Source of the DNA: Trema orientale
Lineage: Eukaryota > Streptophyta > Magnoliopsida > Rosales > Cannabaceae
Direction: 5' to 3'
Length of the DNA: 64,000 bases
Assembly: GCA_002914845.1 (NCBI GenBank)
Contig: JXTC01000017.1
Location: forward strand, 1,382,996-1,446,995
Positions 20,499 through 33,186 of the stretch are shown here, piece by piece. Each line of letters starts with the position of its first letter. Position 1 is the stretch's first letter. A program made the position numbers and the translations under genes. The notes under the pieces are model-generated. The model was not told the DNA's origin and did not search any database. It saw only the letters and a program-made list of their open reading frames with translations.

Positions 20499-22816
20499 AT
20501 AACTTCGATCGTCAATCAGAAAATTAACTCGAGTGACTTAACTCGAAAGTAGGGCAGGAACAGTTTAATCCTCTACTTTAGTCCCACAATCCTATTTCCA
20601 AGCAAGGTTAGAGAAATTCTCTAAAACAAGACCCAGATGACCAAACAGCATTCTACATTGTTCTATATTTTTTGAATTTACAAATATTGCGAAAAGAGAA
20701 AAGTAACAAGTCAAAGCTTCAGTAATATCATGTCATACAATTGTACAAAAAGCTAATATTCAGATCCTCAATGCAACGACTAAGAAGTTTTAGTTTTGTT
20801 AAGATCCCCAAAATACCATTACTTCATTCTCATAATCCACAGTATGATCCTTACAGTAAAAAAATACAAATCCATCGTACTAAATTCGACATACAGTACA
20901 CGTGATAGAGCGAAACTATTGTCTACTCTTAAAGAAAAAGGAAGAAGAGAGAATCTCGGCTACTCAATGGCATACGAGGAGCAAAGGAATCACATGGTCA
21001 AACATATGGAGCCATAATTGTCAAAACAATTATTGCAACAAGCTAATAATATATAGCTAATACTGAAAATTAATTCATAGTTTTCCCCCACTCCAAGAAG
21101 GTAAAGTCCCACCACTAGTATCAGTGGATGTGAAGTCAGATCCTTAAGAACAAGCTACTCACTCAACATGGCTCAAAGATTGTTATAAACATGATGCTGC
21201 AAACCTGGTTTCAGATATATTAACGCAAATGCAACTAACTCTATTAAACCAATGACTAAATTCTGTGCGACTATGAGGCAAATAGGCTAAGCAGTAGCAT
21301 TAACTTAACAACCAAGAAGTGACTATGGACCTTGTAGAAGATCAAAAATATATAATCTACAGATCCTCCAGCAGCTTCCGAATCCAGAAATAGCATTAAC
21401 CGATGATTACTATGAACGCTTAACATAATCGAGGTCTTACAAATCGAGGAAATTACTTAAGGATGGGAATAAATTCATGGAAAGTAGAATACACTTCCAG
21501 GATAAACTCTCGTCAGCAATTGTTTAAAAGTCTACACAATCCATAGGGTAGAATTCCAAAATGGCGCTGTTCTTACCTGAATGGAGGCAAATTGAGAAAA
21601 AAAATGATGCTCCAAATTCTTCAATTGTCCATATTATGTGCTTGCTTAAACTTTTACCACCATTAGTCAAGCACTGACATTCTCTATCAAAAAGTGCTCA
21701 ACAAGGTTTACAAACCAACAGCGAAGCTGTTTTTAATGCATTTGTACCAAAACTTGAAAGATATATCGTGTGGAGATAGGTTGCTCACCATTCACAATAC
21801 AAAAACATATAATCTCTGGTTATCATAGATACCACTAAACTTGTCCTCTAATCCTCTTCGAAAATTTCTCAACGAGTGCAGAAATACAAGTTATGCTAAG
21901 TTATGCCAGCAAGACAAATAAACCAATAAAACAATTCATGTATATAAAACTGCAACCAAAACTTATAAACCAATCAAATAAAGTCCAATTCAACATTTCA
22001 AGATCACAACCTTGTACTTCTAAGGTTATTATAACCAAGCTGAATAGTTCCCTTAACCTTCAGTCAGTGGTTACCCTTTCTTACGTCTCTTTCACATTAT
22101 GCACCAAAAATAGTAAATAGTGGCAAGAAAGCCAGAACCTTTTCAGAGGAACCAGTTCAACAAATATCCAACAGAACCTTTAATCATATACAAAATCCTC
22201 AAATCTCTGATAGTACTGAACAGATGACGCAGCAAACCTCCACATTGTCCAATAGTGGAGTTCTTATAGAAGAGAAAACAGAACATGAAATTCATAAATA
22301 TCACATAGCACTTCTTGGTTTTGTCTTTGAAATGTTCATGCGTCCTTACAGCATTACAATTATGACCTGACACAATTGCCACACCTGTAGAGAGATATAA
22401 GCTGTGCTGAACCAATACAGCCCTTCTATATTAAATAAGAATCCCTAAATATATAGCGGTAAGAGGCTGTGTTACACTTGAAAAAGTCCTCTCTCCACAA
22501 TGAGAGCATCATAATGCGCAAGCATCAAAGTTCCACATCCTACAGCAGCCTCTATGTCATGTCAGATCTGTTCCATAGACAAATTCACTTGTGACCATAA
22601 TGCTCCATTTTCACCAATCATACCACTTAGCAAAATAGAGATGCCCCCCTTCGGTAGCTGAGATCCCCAGTAGAAAGTAGTAAAAAGAACTCCAATAAAC
22701 ATGTACTTTTTCTTAGTACCAACAAGTAGTTGCATATTAACAAAGCAATTACGAAAATTGACACAGAAACACGCACACAAAAGAGCAAAGAAAACAAGTA
22801 AACATCTTGAATTACC

Positions 22817-25800
22817 TCAGTAGTACGAACTAGAACCACCACTGCCCATGTAACTACTTCCTCCCACACCACGACCAGAGTACAAGGACGAGTATGAACC
22901 ACCACCAACCTAAAATATAACATGAAGATAATAAGTAAACCAACAAATACCAAACAAACGTGACATCAATACAAAGTGAGATCACTGTTCTTTCTCTTTA
23001 AACAAAATTAGCTGCATTTCTTATAGGGAAAAATAAATGAAAAAGAAAGAAAATAACAAAAGAAACAAAAAATGGTCGCAATCATACATCAGAACCACGA
23101 GGCATATATTCACCACCATAGCTTGATGAGTATAATCCACTGACATCGCCGCCACCGTAAGAACCTGAAAGCCATTTTTGCTAAAATCTTTAACAACAAA
23201 ACTAGCTAAGGATGTGTCAAACAAACGAGATTACAAGGCACCTTAAGCTTACCTCCTCCGTAACCCATACCCTGACGACTGCCATACATCCCATGTGAAT
23301 CTTGACTTGTTCTGCTGCTGCCATATCCTAAATTAGATCGCCCAAGTCTGTCACCATAGGCATCCCCGTATTGAGAAGCACTACCCCCGTACTCGTAGTC
23401 CAAGCGTGCCCTTGATTGGCGAACACCAGCATCAGGATAACGTGGAGGGACATCATCCTAGCATGACGTGCAACATAAATGAGTTCAGTACTCATGCAGC
23501 AATAGATAGTTGAAAATGACATTAAAGAAATAGCAGATATTAAAACTAACCACAGCAGAATATGGACGCTTTGACCCCGAAATTGAGTCATAATCACGAC
23601 CACGTCCTTCACGATAACTAGGAAGAGGTGGTGGAGGCCTATCAAACCTTTGGCTATACCCATCATCAACATAAGCTCTCCTAGATGATGTTCGCGATGT
23701 ACTCCTAGGTGGATGTGGATCAGAATAGCCAGGACCACGGGACGAGTAGTCATCTCTATATGATGGCCGTCTCTCTTGGACAACCCTGGAACCATAATCT
23801 GCAACAGCTCTGCTACTTGGAGGTGGAATCTCATTGCGGCGACTATATTCCCTCTTCAAGCTACTCTTTGGATAGGATGATACTGTACAAAACATTGAAA
23901 GCAATATAAGTAGACCACAACATAGTCAGCACGCAGCCAAATATAGACCATAATTTACATCATACCAGGTGCTCTCCTGTCATAGGACCTAGCTGGAGGG
24001 GGCAAAGGCCTGGCTCTTGATGGCACAGACATCACAGGTCGGCGATCTTTAACCCCTAGAGGCCTCTTCATACTTGGTGGAGGAAGACGACTTCCAACAC
24101 CTCTTACCGAACGCATGGGGACACTGCGTGATGATGGATGACCCCAAGAACCCCTGAAAACTCGCCCAGAAGCACGTGAAGTCCGAAAATCCCCACGACC
24201 ACCATGCTTTCCTTTCCCTTTCTGAAGTGGTCTCGACAACCTAGCCCTAACTTTAGCCTGAAATGTCAACAAACATATTTTAATAAATTCGAATGCCACT
24301 AACGACAACTCTTCAAATACTTGTATACCAAAATACAATAAACAGCCTTGAAGACAAACCTTGGTGTCTCCTTCACCTAACTCTGCATTGTTAATGCTCT
24401 TGGCACATGTCACTGCAGCATCATGGGTGTCAAAAGTAACAAAACCAAAATCTTTCCTCTTGGCGGAAGGCATATTTCGAGCTAGCTCTATCTTTACAAT
24501 TTCTCCATACTTCTTAAGAAGCGCCCGAACACGATCCTCATCCCATGTTGCAGGTAGACCATCCACAAATACAGTTTTAACCTGTAAACTCATATGTGAG
24601 ATCACAGATTCAAATAATGCAATATTACACTATGATAAATACATATGTTTATTTATAGGTATATAGAAGACAAGTATTGTGAGTATTGTGAAATGGCACA
24701 AACATTATCGAAACGGAATATGAAATGATACTCTCAACTATAAGAGAACATCAATAACACAAACAGAATAAAGATCCACATTATCTTTAGAATATCAAGT
24801 AAAGAGAATAAGCAGCAACTCCATAACAAAGTGCCAAACAGAAAACATAAATACAGATTTAAACAGAAGTATCCATTCAGGCTTCCAATTCCCAAAACAA
24901 TGCAGAAAATTTGGATCTGAAAGAATATCTGTGCTGAAACATAATACAATGAAAAAGATAAGGAAAAGAAAATAATAACAGTATTTTGGAATGCTCATAC
25001 AAAATATTCAAAAGTGATAGGGAACAGAAACTTTCTGATACGAGAGAGCTCCAATAACCCAACAAAATATCATATCTTCATTAGCATTCAAAATTCAACC
25101 CAAGAGACAAACTTAGGAAGCAATTCTAGTCATAGCATCACGTAAATTATAGTATATATCCCACAAGGTTTCCAGTTCTGAATACAACCCAGAAAAATCG
25201 GATCATAAAGAATACCTGTGCCATAATTTCATCACCCGGGTCTATGAATGAATCTGCAAATGAAACCTTGGCAGGCCTATCAACTCCAAATACAATATCT
25301 CTCTTCTGAAGACGCTTAAAGGCATCCATGGCATCTGAACGAGATGAAAATTCCAGAAAAGCAAACCCACGATTCATGCCCTCATTGTTGCTATCTTCTA
25401 CTAATGTCAAATCCTCAACGTCATCAACTCCATAATGTTTCAACTTCTCTTTCAGCTGAAACAACAGTTGCAGAAGAATAGTCAGAAAACAAAGAAATCC
25501 TGGCAACCACTTAATGATACCTTCTTTTGCTGGTAAGTACCACTAGACAGGAACAATTTGAAACCAATATACTTACAGCTTCCTTAGTCCATGTCTTGCA
25601 AATGTTACCCAGAAAAAGAGTGTCACTGTCTTGACTGGGAGTTACACCACATTGTTTCCCATTTATCTGAAATTTCATTCATTGAAAGAGTTTAATTTAT
25701 ATGTGAATAAATGTCAGCTCAATTCATACTCTAAGATCAATAGTTACCACTGGATTTTTCAACTCTGTAACAGCTCGTTTCGCTTGTTCCACAGTTGCAA

Positions 25801-27556
25801 AACGCAAGAATGCAAAGCCCTTGTTCTTCTTGGTCTGAGGATTCATCATTAGCCTGACTTCAGTAACTTCACCAACTGAACTGAATACCTTTCTAAGATC
25901 ACCCTCACTTGCATCCTTATCTAGGCCACCAACAAAAACTTCAAATTCCTTACGCTTCCGCCTCTCCTTAAAAACTTCATGGTGGTCATCTTCCTCAGCA
26001 TCAACTGTCCCCACGTGCTCCTGGTCCTCCTCAACATGCTCCTCATACTCTTCTCCTTCGAGTTCTTCATGAACATCTTCCAATTCCTCCTCGACCATAT
26101 CACCCTCATCTTCTTCATCTAAATTCTCCTCATTCTCTTCTTCCGCATCATCACCCACCTCCTGGACATCCTCTTGGTCAATTTCCTTCTCATCATAATC
26201 AACAGCACCATATTCTTCAGTTTCGTATTCAGCTTCATTATCCTCCAGATCTAACCTTTCATCTTTTTCATATTCATCAACAGACTCCTTCACTTTATCT
26301 TCTTCTGTCATAAATAGGGGTTGACGAGCAAGCCGGATAGATGAGAATCAAATTCCTTCATTATGTGCAATGAAATATGCAATTTAAGTGAAAAAACAAA
26401 GGGCGTCTACATCCATGATTTAGAAGAGATTACCAGAATTACTATCATATGAGATCACTTCGTAACCATGGAATCAGATGCAATTAAAACAAACACTCCC
26501 AAGTCCTTTACCACAAATTCTACAAATCGTCAGACAACATTCATGATCACCTTATGAGGGATCCACCAAGTCAAACTTGACCTGGTAAGGTCCAATTTCA
26601 TAACTCTCAGGTCATGATCCTAAACGCTTGCCCACTCATAATGTCAATCTGCTTAAGAAAACTGTTTCTGTTGACAATTACTTATTGAACATTAAGGGAA
26701 AGTCATCCCCAGTTTTTACTTAAAACATGACAAAACTCACTCAACCCAAACAAATGGGCAAGTTGAATTCCTTAAAATTCCATCAAGTTAATCACGTTAA
26801 AACCTTTCTATATTCATGCCCGCTGCTTAATAGTATTTTTAGGCTCCCAATAACACACAACATACTTTGATCAAACAATATTGCAACGAATCGCAAGCTT
26901 TCACGTCATTCTTTTTTTTTTTTTTGGGCGAAAAAGTAAAAATTTCCCTAGTTCTAGGTTGCTAGATCATCCAAAAGGGAAGAAGACAACATTACATTAA
27001 ACCTACATAATCGAAGCTAAAAGGACAGCATAATCAACAACAAATGAATCTAACCAACCCACACGACAAAGCAACAAGCTTTGACCAATTTTAATAAACC
27101 CATCACGCGAAAAGCCAAATAAAAGAGAATTCAATAGAGCAAATATATTTTTATTTTCATGAAAAAAGAAAATCAAACTACAGGCATCAAATCCATCATA
27201 TCAAAATATAAAGAATTCATAACCAAAACAAGGAACTTACTTCTCAAACCGTTGGGTTCTAATTTCGACTCCGACTTGATATCCGGAACCGGCTGATTGA
27301 CAACGACGGGCTTCTCCTCAACGACCGGTGGTTTTACCTGAACGACAACAGGCTTTTCCTCCACAACTGGCTTGGCTTCAACCTTGACTTCCTCTTTAGC
27401 CTCCACCTCCGCAGCCGGGACCTCCTCCGCCTGGACCGGCTCTTCAGGAGCCTCCGGCGGAGGCTGGTTTTGGGCCTTTTGGGCTCCTCTTGTGGCTCTC
27501 GCCGTCCTCCTAGGCCCCGCCGCAGCAGCACCTCGCTTCGCCCTTAGTGGTGGCAT
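22817..27556 (-). CDS. hnRNP R/Q-like RNA-binding protein with three RRMs (HRLP/LIF2 group)
   Basis: Ten exons with GT-AG ends and continuous frame: 27556-27241, 26304-25748, 25666-25577, 25455-25216, 24581-24360, 24257-23966, 23882-23551, 23457-23253, 23164-23088 and 22909-22817; 807 residues. The start is the ATG giving MPPLRAKRG; an upstream in-frame codon at 27589 is GTG. Residues 1-105 are Ala/Pro/Val/Glu-rich, and 106-225 are extremely acidic. RRM1 lies at about 226-300 (RNP2 VFVGGL, RNP1 KGFAFLRF), RRM2 at about 308-390 (RNP2 LFLGNI, RNP1 RGFAFLEF) and RRM3 at about 404-485 (RNP2 VFVDGL, RNP1 KDFGFVTF). The C-terminus is Arg/Gly/Ser/Tyr-rich (RGxG and SYGGG motifs), low-complexity and likely aggregation-prone. 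This layout is that of plant hnRNP R-like proteins, nuclear regulators of splicing or chromatin such as Arabidopsis HRLP and LIF2. The length is closer to HRLP as I recall it; exact orthology is inference. Confidence 0.92.
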
Positions 27557-27830
27557 TGTTCCACTATCAAACTTCACTAATCTCCCCACACAGAAACCCT
27601 AATTTGACAAATTTCGGGTCAAGATCGAATAATTTGTCCCTAATTGATCAGACCGAAGAATCGAACGAAACCCTAATTACAGAGAAAAAACCCTAGAAAA
27701 AGCAAAGAAAATCTGAGGGTTGATTTGGAACCTCAAAGTCCTCGTAAATACTCAATATAATAATACGAGAATGAACCTATATATATATATATATGAGAAA
27801 AGGAAAAAAGAACATTATATACTCGTATAA
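27557..27830 (-). promoter_or_regulatory. 5' UTR and promoter region of the hnRNP-like gene
   Basis: Contains several AAACCCTA-type motifs (near 27595, 27670 and 27690), telobox-like elements common near the start of plant housekeeping and ribosomal-type genes. A (TA)n tract lies at about 27779-27793. Confidence 0.5.

Positions 27831-27864
<34 letters not shown>
27831..27864. repeat. (TATC)n microsatellite
   Basis: About eight TATC tetramers in a row, directly joined to the 5' terminus of the Helitron. Confidence 0.9.
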
Positions 27865-27865
<1 letters not shown>

Positions 27866-28341
27866 ATATATTAAGCACGAAGGAGAGAGAAAGTGTAAAA
27901 ATTCTGATAATTTCTTTGATCACCATTCTATTTTTAAAATTTTTAGAAAATTCCTAATTTTTTCACGATATGATTGGTCCTATTATTATTTTTTCATGCT
28001 ATGATTGATTGTAATATATACATGTATTATATAATATTATATTTAGTTTAATATTAATGATACTTCATATTAAATTTAGTTCATCGAACAAATAATTGTG
28101 CTACATTCGTCTCATCAAAATAAATATAATATTAAATACATTATTTAATGTTTTATATAATATTATATTTTATATTAAATTTAGTTCATCGAACAAAAAA
28201 TGATGTAACATTCCTCTCATCAAAATAAATACAGAGATAAATACATTCTTTAATATTGTAATACATTGAACCTAACTATAAATTAGATTTAATGTATGTA
28301 ATATTAATACCAACTCGCGCAAAGCGCGGTATAACGTCTAG
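27861..28341 (+). mobile_element. Non-autonomous Helitron, ~481 bp
   Basis: The left end begins TCTATATATATTAAGCACGA, a 5'-TC terminus of the plant Helitron type. The right end has a GC-rich hairpin, CGCGC-AAA-GCGCG at 28316-28328, and nine bases later CTAG (28338-28341). The flanking bases are A on the left and T on the right, the Helitron A/T insertion rule, and there is no target duplication. The interior is AT-rich with no Rep/helicase. The exact left end is slightly uncertain because it abuts the TATC repeat. Confidence 0.8.
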
Positions 28342-28903
28342 TTGAATATAAAGTCAAAAGTAAATGAGCAAATTCATATTGAGAGTAAATGTCAGGAGCA
28401 AAATAACTAATTGTTCTAGAAAAAATTTGGTAATTTATCGCCTTGTGCAAATGGGTGAATAAGTTATAAGGTAATAAAAATAAACTTACAAGTAGTAGAT
28501 TGTCAAAAGGAAAGAATCGGTTATGTGGCAAAACATAAAAAATTTTAGGGAGTATAGTTCATTAAACCCATTCAATGCATTCGTTAATATGGAATAGAGT
28601 TATTTAGTTGGTCTATTAGCACTATTGCTGGCCGATCAAAAAGAGCTCTATCGATAGATTAAGGAGCGTGTATGGAACAAGTTGTCAGATTGGCAAGGAG
28701 GGAAGGAGGTTCTTCTCAATTGCAATTGTTCAAAGTATTCCCACTCATGCCATGACTTGTATTAATATAATGGCACGAGGAATACGATGTGTTTAATGTA
28801 CCCCCTAATGGGAGAAAAAAGAAGGGTTAGTTTTAGTTGGGCACAAAATTATAGGCTAATCCCAATTTGAACAATCAGCTATTTAAAATTGTATTTAAAA
28901 AAA
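28342..28903. other. Intergenic DNA, unassigned
   Basis: No gene or transposon end was recognised. Confidence 0.4.
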
Positions 28904-29256
28904 GGATAACTGCAAAAAAATACCCTCATGTTTAGATGTTATGCAATTTAAACCCTGAAGTTTAGATTCTGCAAAATAATACTCTGAGATTACGAATTTT
29001 TGAAAATTAATACCCTGTGTTGATTTTTAACTGATAAAATACAATAATATCTTCAAAATTAAGATGAATAGTATGAATTAATCTAGTTTTAATGGAGGAT
29101 ATTATTATTTTTTCGTTCTTAAAATTGGTTAAAAAATCTGTCCAGAATATTAATTTTCAAAAATTCTTAATCTCAGGGTATTATTTTGCAGAGTCCAAAC
29201 TTCAGGATTTAATTTGTAGAACACCCAAATTTCAGGGTATTTTTTCGCAATTATCC
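28904..29256. mobile_element. MITE/foldback element, ~353 bp
   Basis: Left end GGATAACTGCAAAAAAATAC and right end (reverse complement) GGATAATTGCGAAAAAATAC form terminal inverted repeats, and the halves stay partly complementary inward. A second, more diverged copy lies at 8448-8810. No clear target duplication was found; AACAATCA occurs on both outer sides, but not adjacent to the ends. Confidence 0.7.
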
Positions 29257-29942
29257 CAACAATCATATTTTAAATCTCATTGTTCAAATCAAATAAACCC
29301 TTCGATTTATGTTTTTCTATCAATAAAGTCAAAATTGAAATCTAAAATTCTTGGGGAAAAAATATATATTTTTACCACTTAAACTCATAAAATATAAATA
29401 AAAGATAATGGCAAGTGGCTTTAAAAAAATATATAATAATGAGCGAAATTTAAAAGAGTTTAACTTATTCAAAACAGTAAAAATGATTCTTTTAAAAAAG
29501 TGAACTTTTTTCTGAAAATACCCCTCCCTTCTCCTCTTTTTTTTCATTTTATATGAAAATAATAATTGTTGAAACTAAAAAGAGTTTAATTTATTCAATT
29601 GTAAAAAAAAAAAAGAAAAAAATTAATAAATAAATAAATAAAAGACGATTCTATTTTTGTTTTCTCCTCTTTTCTTCCTCATTTTAGCTTCTTGCAATTC
29701 GTTAAACTATTTATGTGTTATGAGTTTAAATAGTAAAAATATCTTTTTTTCTATAATATCAAGTTTCAATTTTAACTATAATTGTGATCCCGATCCTATT
29801 TGATACAAAATAAAAAAAAATTAAAGGTTAATTAATTTGCTATTATGAAAAGGAATGAGTTTTTCTCTGCTAAAACACTAAACATGGTGGTGCTTTTTTA
29901 ACCCTTTAAAATACAACAATTTTTTAACATCAATTATGTTTT
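29257..29942. other. AT-rich intergenic DNA
   Basis: Homopolymer-rich sequence without recognised genes. Confidence 0.4.
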
Positions 29943-30546
29943 ATCCTAATTTTAGTCTCCCATGTTTAGTGCGCCGTATTGTATTATATTGTATTGTGAT
30001 GTATTGTATTGGATTGTATTGTATTGTATTATTATATTACAATACTATGTTTGGTTTTGCAGATGTTATATTAAAAAGTTAATTTTGAAAAATACCATTT
30101 TTAAAAATTTACTTAGAAAAATATTATTTTTAAAAAATATTTAGAAAAATACCACTTATAAAACTACCACTTATAAAAAATTGATTTACGAACAAACCAC
30201 TTTTTAGATGTAAATTTAGAAAAATACAACTTTTAAAAATTGATTTAGAAAAATACCACTTTTGAAGAGGATAAAGTGATATGAGAGAGAAAATGATGAG
30301 AGAGAAATTAAGAACAGAAAAAGTGAGGAGAGTGAGTATTGTACAATACTATGTTAAAGTTAAAATTATATAATACAGTGTAATACAGATCTTTTATTTT
30401 ATATTAGATAATACTCTCCGTATTGTATTAAATTTTGATGTCGTATTAAATAATACAATACAAAAGCATAACCAAACACAGTATTATATTTAATTAATAC
30501 AATACAAAATTTTTATACAGTGTACCAAACATAACTAAATTAGGAT
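29943..30546. mobile_element. MITE-like element with TATTGTATTG subterminal repeats, ~604 bp
   Basis: The left part (ATCCTAATTTTAG, then CATGTTTAGTGCGCCGTATTG) and the right part (reverse complement ATCCTAATTTAG, then TTATGTTTGGTACACTGTAT) are inverted repeats. TATTGTATTG motifs crowd the left subterminal region, and the complementary AATACAATAC crowds the right. The core has tandem-like AAAAATACCACTTTT motifs. No coding capacity and no clear target duplication. Confidence 0.6.
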
Positions 30547-31616
30547 TATAAGCATGGGGCGGGTTTACAATCATGTCACAGCCACATTCACCATGGTGGG
30601 ACAATTTCAGGGAATCTATGTCGTGTAATAGGTTCATTGTCGAGTTTTCCATTTTGAAGGATCATTTCGAGTCTATTTAGAAATCTCTCCATCCCAAATC
30701 CTTTTAAAGTGAAGATATATCAAAACGTGCAATTTAGGCCCAAATTTATTAAAGAGGCTACATGAATGTATAATTATACGTGAATTGTAAAATGAAAGAG
30801 ACGGTGGGAGACACAAATCCTAAGTCATAATAATGTATATATATTATTAGTACTTTTTTTCTAAAAAAATTTCAAATCACCTATATTAGTATATAAAAAA
30901 AAAACAATATAGAAAAGAAAAATATAAAATTTATGCATAATCGGACGGACACGAAATTTCAATCCCGTCTTGCTCCACCTAAATATTAAACAGGAATTTT
31001 GCACGAACACGAAATTTCAACCCCGTCTTGCCCCACCTAAATATTAAACAAGAATTTTGTAGCGTGCTTCGCACTGGAAAAACTGTCCCATTAGAGCTAG
31101 ATCATCGTGATATACTGATTCGTGAGGTGAAATTGACAACATTTATTTAAATACATACTTTCTATACTATTATAAAAAAACATTTTTATCTCAATTTTAA
31201 CTTATGAATTATATTTTCTATTTATATTGTGGTCGATTGAACTATTAATTTAGCATTTAAGTTGAGGTAAAAGCAGCCAAAAAAAAAACCAAGTAGCAAA
31301 AACGATTATTCGTCTTGTTTAAAAGCTAAAATTGAGATTAAAAGTAGTTTTGGGAACAGAATGACACATTTTAAGGGACAGCTTGAGAAAATCCTATAGT
31401 TCATGGGATAATAGTGAATTAATCCAAAATAGAAAAGAATTCTTTAAGGAAACAAAAAAAAAAAAAAGATAAAAGAAGAAGATTTAAATGTTTCACTTCA
31501 CTCTGAGCTTTAAGTTTCAGCTATGTTTTGGAATGTTGCTACGGTGGTAGGAGAAGCACGTGAGTTTCTTTTTATGTTTTTTGTATTGCTTTTCTTTTTT
31601 TCTTTTTTATTTTTGG
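30547..31616. other. Intergenic DNA with one tandem duplication
   Basis: No gene was recognised apart from the duplication at 30949-31060. Confidence 0.4.
30949..31060. repeat. 58-bp tandem duplication
   Basis: Units starting at 30949 and 31007 each begin ACACGAAATTTCAA and include CACCTAAATATTAAACA; a few bases differ. Confidence 0.85.
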
Positions 31617-31761
31617 TATTATCATTTGTTTTTCTTTTTTTCTTTTTTTCTTTTTTTTTTTTTAGATTTTTGGAGAGTAGTGATTCGAACTTAGGACCCT
31701 CCACACATTAAGAGGAGAAGTGTATTTACCACCCCGCTAAGCCTCACTAGTATTATCATTT
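31617..31761 (-). mobile_element. SINE with 11-bp target-site duplication
   Basis: The body at 31628-31750 is flanked by TATTATCATTT direct repeats at 31617-31627 and 31751-31761. On the minus strand it starts CTAGTGAGGCTTAGCGGGG, with box A TAGCGGGGTGG, and box B GTTCGAATC about 35 nt later, then ends in a long A-rich tail (T-rich on the plus strand, 31628-31663). The size, Pol III boxes, tail and target duplication together identify a tRNA-derived SINE. Confidence 0.82.
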
Positions 31762-32710
31762 ATAGTTTGGTTGTTTTATTCACTTAAGTTTATGATCTTG
31801 GAATTACTGTAATATTATTAATTAGAATAAAATGTGTATTAGCGACCAAGTTAATACTTTTTCGAGTATACTTAGGTACTTCTTTTTCTTTAGATTATCA
31901 ATTACCCGTACCATCCATATTACACATATTTTAGTACTTTTTTTTAAAACTAAATAGGTAATTAATATGCTTTTGTTAAAGTTTTTTTTTTTTTTCCCCC
32001 TGTTGGTATTAAGAGATTTCGTTCAACAAATAGCGAGAACAACAAAGAGAGAGAGCAGGGGGTCAGGGGAGTCGTACATAAAGAAATGATCAGCTCCAAA
32101 AGAAAAACGAAAATTCAGATAATAAAGGAATTCTCAGGCTAAATACAAGAAGGGGTGAAAATCATCATCTGGAACACTAAAAGGTACTATTTTTATCATG
32201 GCAGCCCAAGCAAAAAATAATGAGCACAAGCAAAAAATAATGAGCTACAAAATAGGCCCCTCTGGTTTAAAAAGACAGATCCTAGAACTTGGGATATGAG
32301 TATTTTTCATTATTTCTTTTATTCTTTTAAGGAAAAAATATGAGTAGTTTTAAAAAAAAAAAAAAACAAATATGAGTAGTTTTCAGTCTTCATAAAAATC
32401 TCTAATACACTTATGTATTTTGGACGTGTAAAATATTTTTCATCAATTTAATTTTTTATCTAAAATTATTTGCTTTCAAATTCAATTTATTTTCTACTAA
32501 TAGTTATTATTTACTAGAACTTTATGACCAATCAAATTAATGTAATGAAAAATTTTAATCTTTTTACAAAAAATTTACAAAATTTTACTCACCTATTTAC
32601 AGACACATAATTTATTAAAGAAAATAATCGTATTATTACAAACTATAAAGTATTTTACTAGTTTTTAAGTACTCATGTTTTGATGTTAAGTGTTTTGTTG
32701 GCATAAAAAA
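31762..32710. other. Intergenic DNA, unassigned
   Basis: AT-rich with a short duplication of CAAAAAATAATGAGC near 32210-32245. No gene is seen. Confidence 0.4.
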
Positions 32711-33186
32711 TGTTAGGGATACTTCTCCGAATCCAATCAAAAGCTAACACGTAGTGGGGAAGCGCCAAAGAATTGTCCATAAGTACCAAGTTTCAACAAG
32801 GACTCAACTTCAATGATGAGAGATCGGATCACTACGGAAACCGCTCTCCCTTGTTCGGATTGAGAAAGGCTAATTGACTCGATTAATCAACTTCACGGAA
32901 AAGGCATAAATATGTTCACTTACAAAGTGTGCTTAGGTTACATCCAAATATGTGGCACAAATCATACAAATTTGACCAGGATAAATAAAAAATGTGTTTG
33001 AGCATGTTTCATTGAAGCTAATTGCCTGGCCATGACAAATATGCCCTGGGCATATTCATTAGTTGACCCCTGGGCACTAAATGTGCGTGCTGACTAACTA
33101 TAGAAATCTGGGTTTCGGATTTCCTTCAATAAGAATCAATCGAATGCTCGTGTCGTGTATTTATTCAAGGACGAATATCTATATCA
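32711..33186 (+). mobile_element. Probable LTR of a degenerate retrotransposon
   Basis: The candidate starts TGTTAGGGATAC and ends TATATCA, with TATTTTGGTGCTAAAAGGAA following, which resembles a primer-binding or leader junction of plant LTR elements. It is followed to about 33540 by sequence that could be a decayed leader or gag. No second LTR or polyprotein was found. Confidence 0.35.

Larger units (their letters stand above)
18542..22816. other. Intergenic DNA, with probable 3' UTR of the hnRNP-like gene at its right end
   Basis: No gene was recognised. It contains two local duplications (19785-19894 and 20395-20498) and a (TTTTC)n run near 20090-20117. A possible 3' UTR splice donor (GAG/GTAATT) lies directly after the hnRNP stop codon, so its UTR may be spliced and extend to about 22450. 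Confidence 0.4.

Noticed and set aside
22143..22780. Minus-strand frames just beyond the hnRNP stop codon
   Set aside because: They read like UTR or intron translation with no domain; kept only as a possible spliced 3' UTR.
31048..31080. Possible second Helitron 3' hairpin (GTGC-TTC-GCAC)
   Set aside because: The stem is short, no CTRR follows at the right distance, and no 5' TC end with an A/T junction was found.
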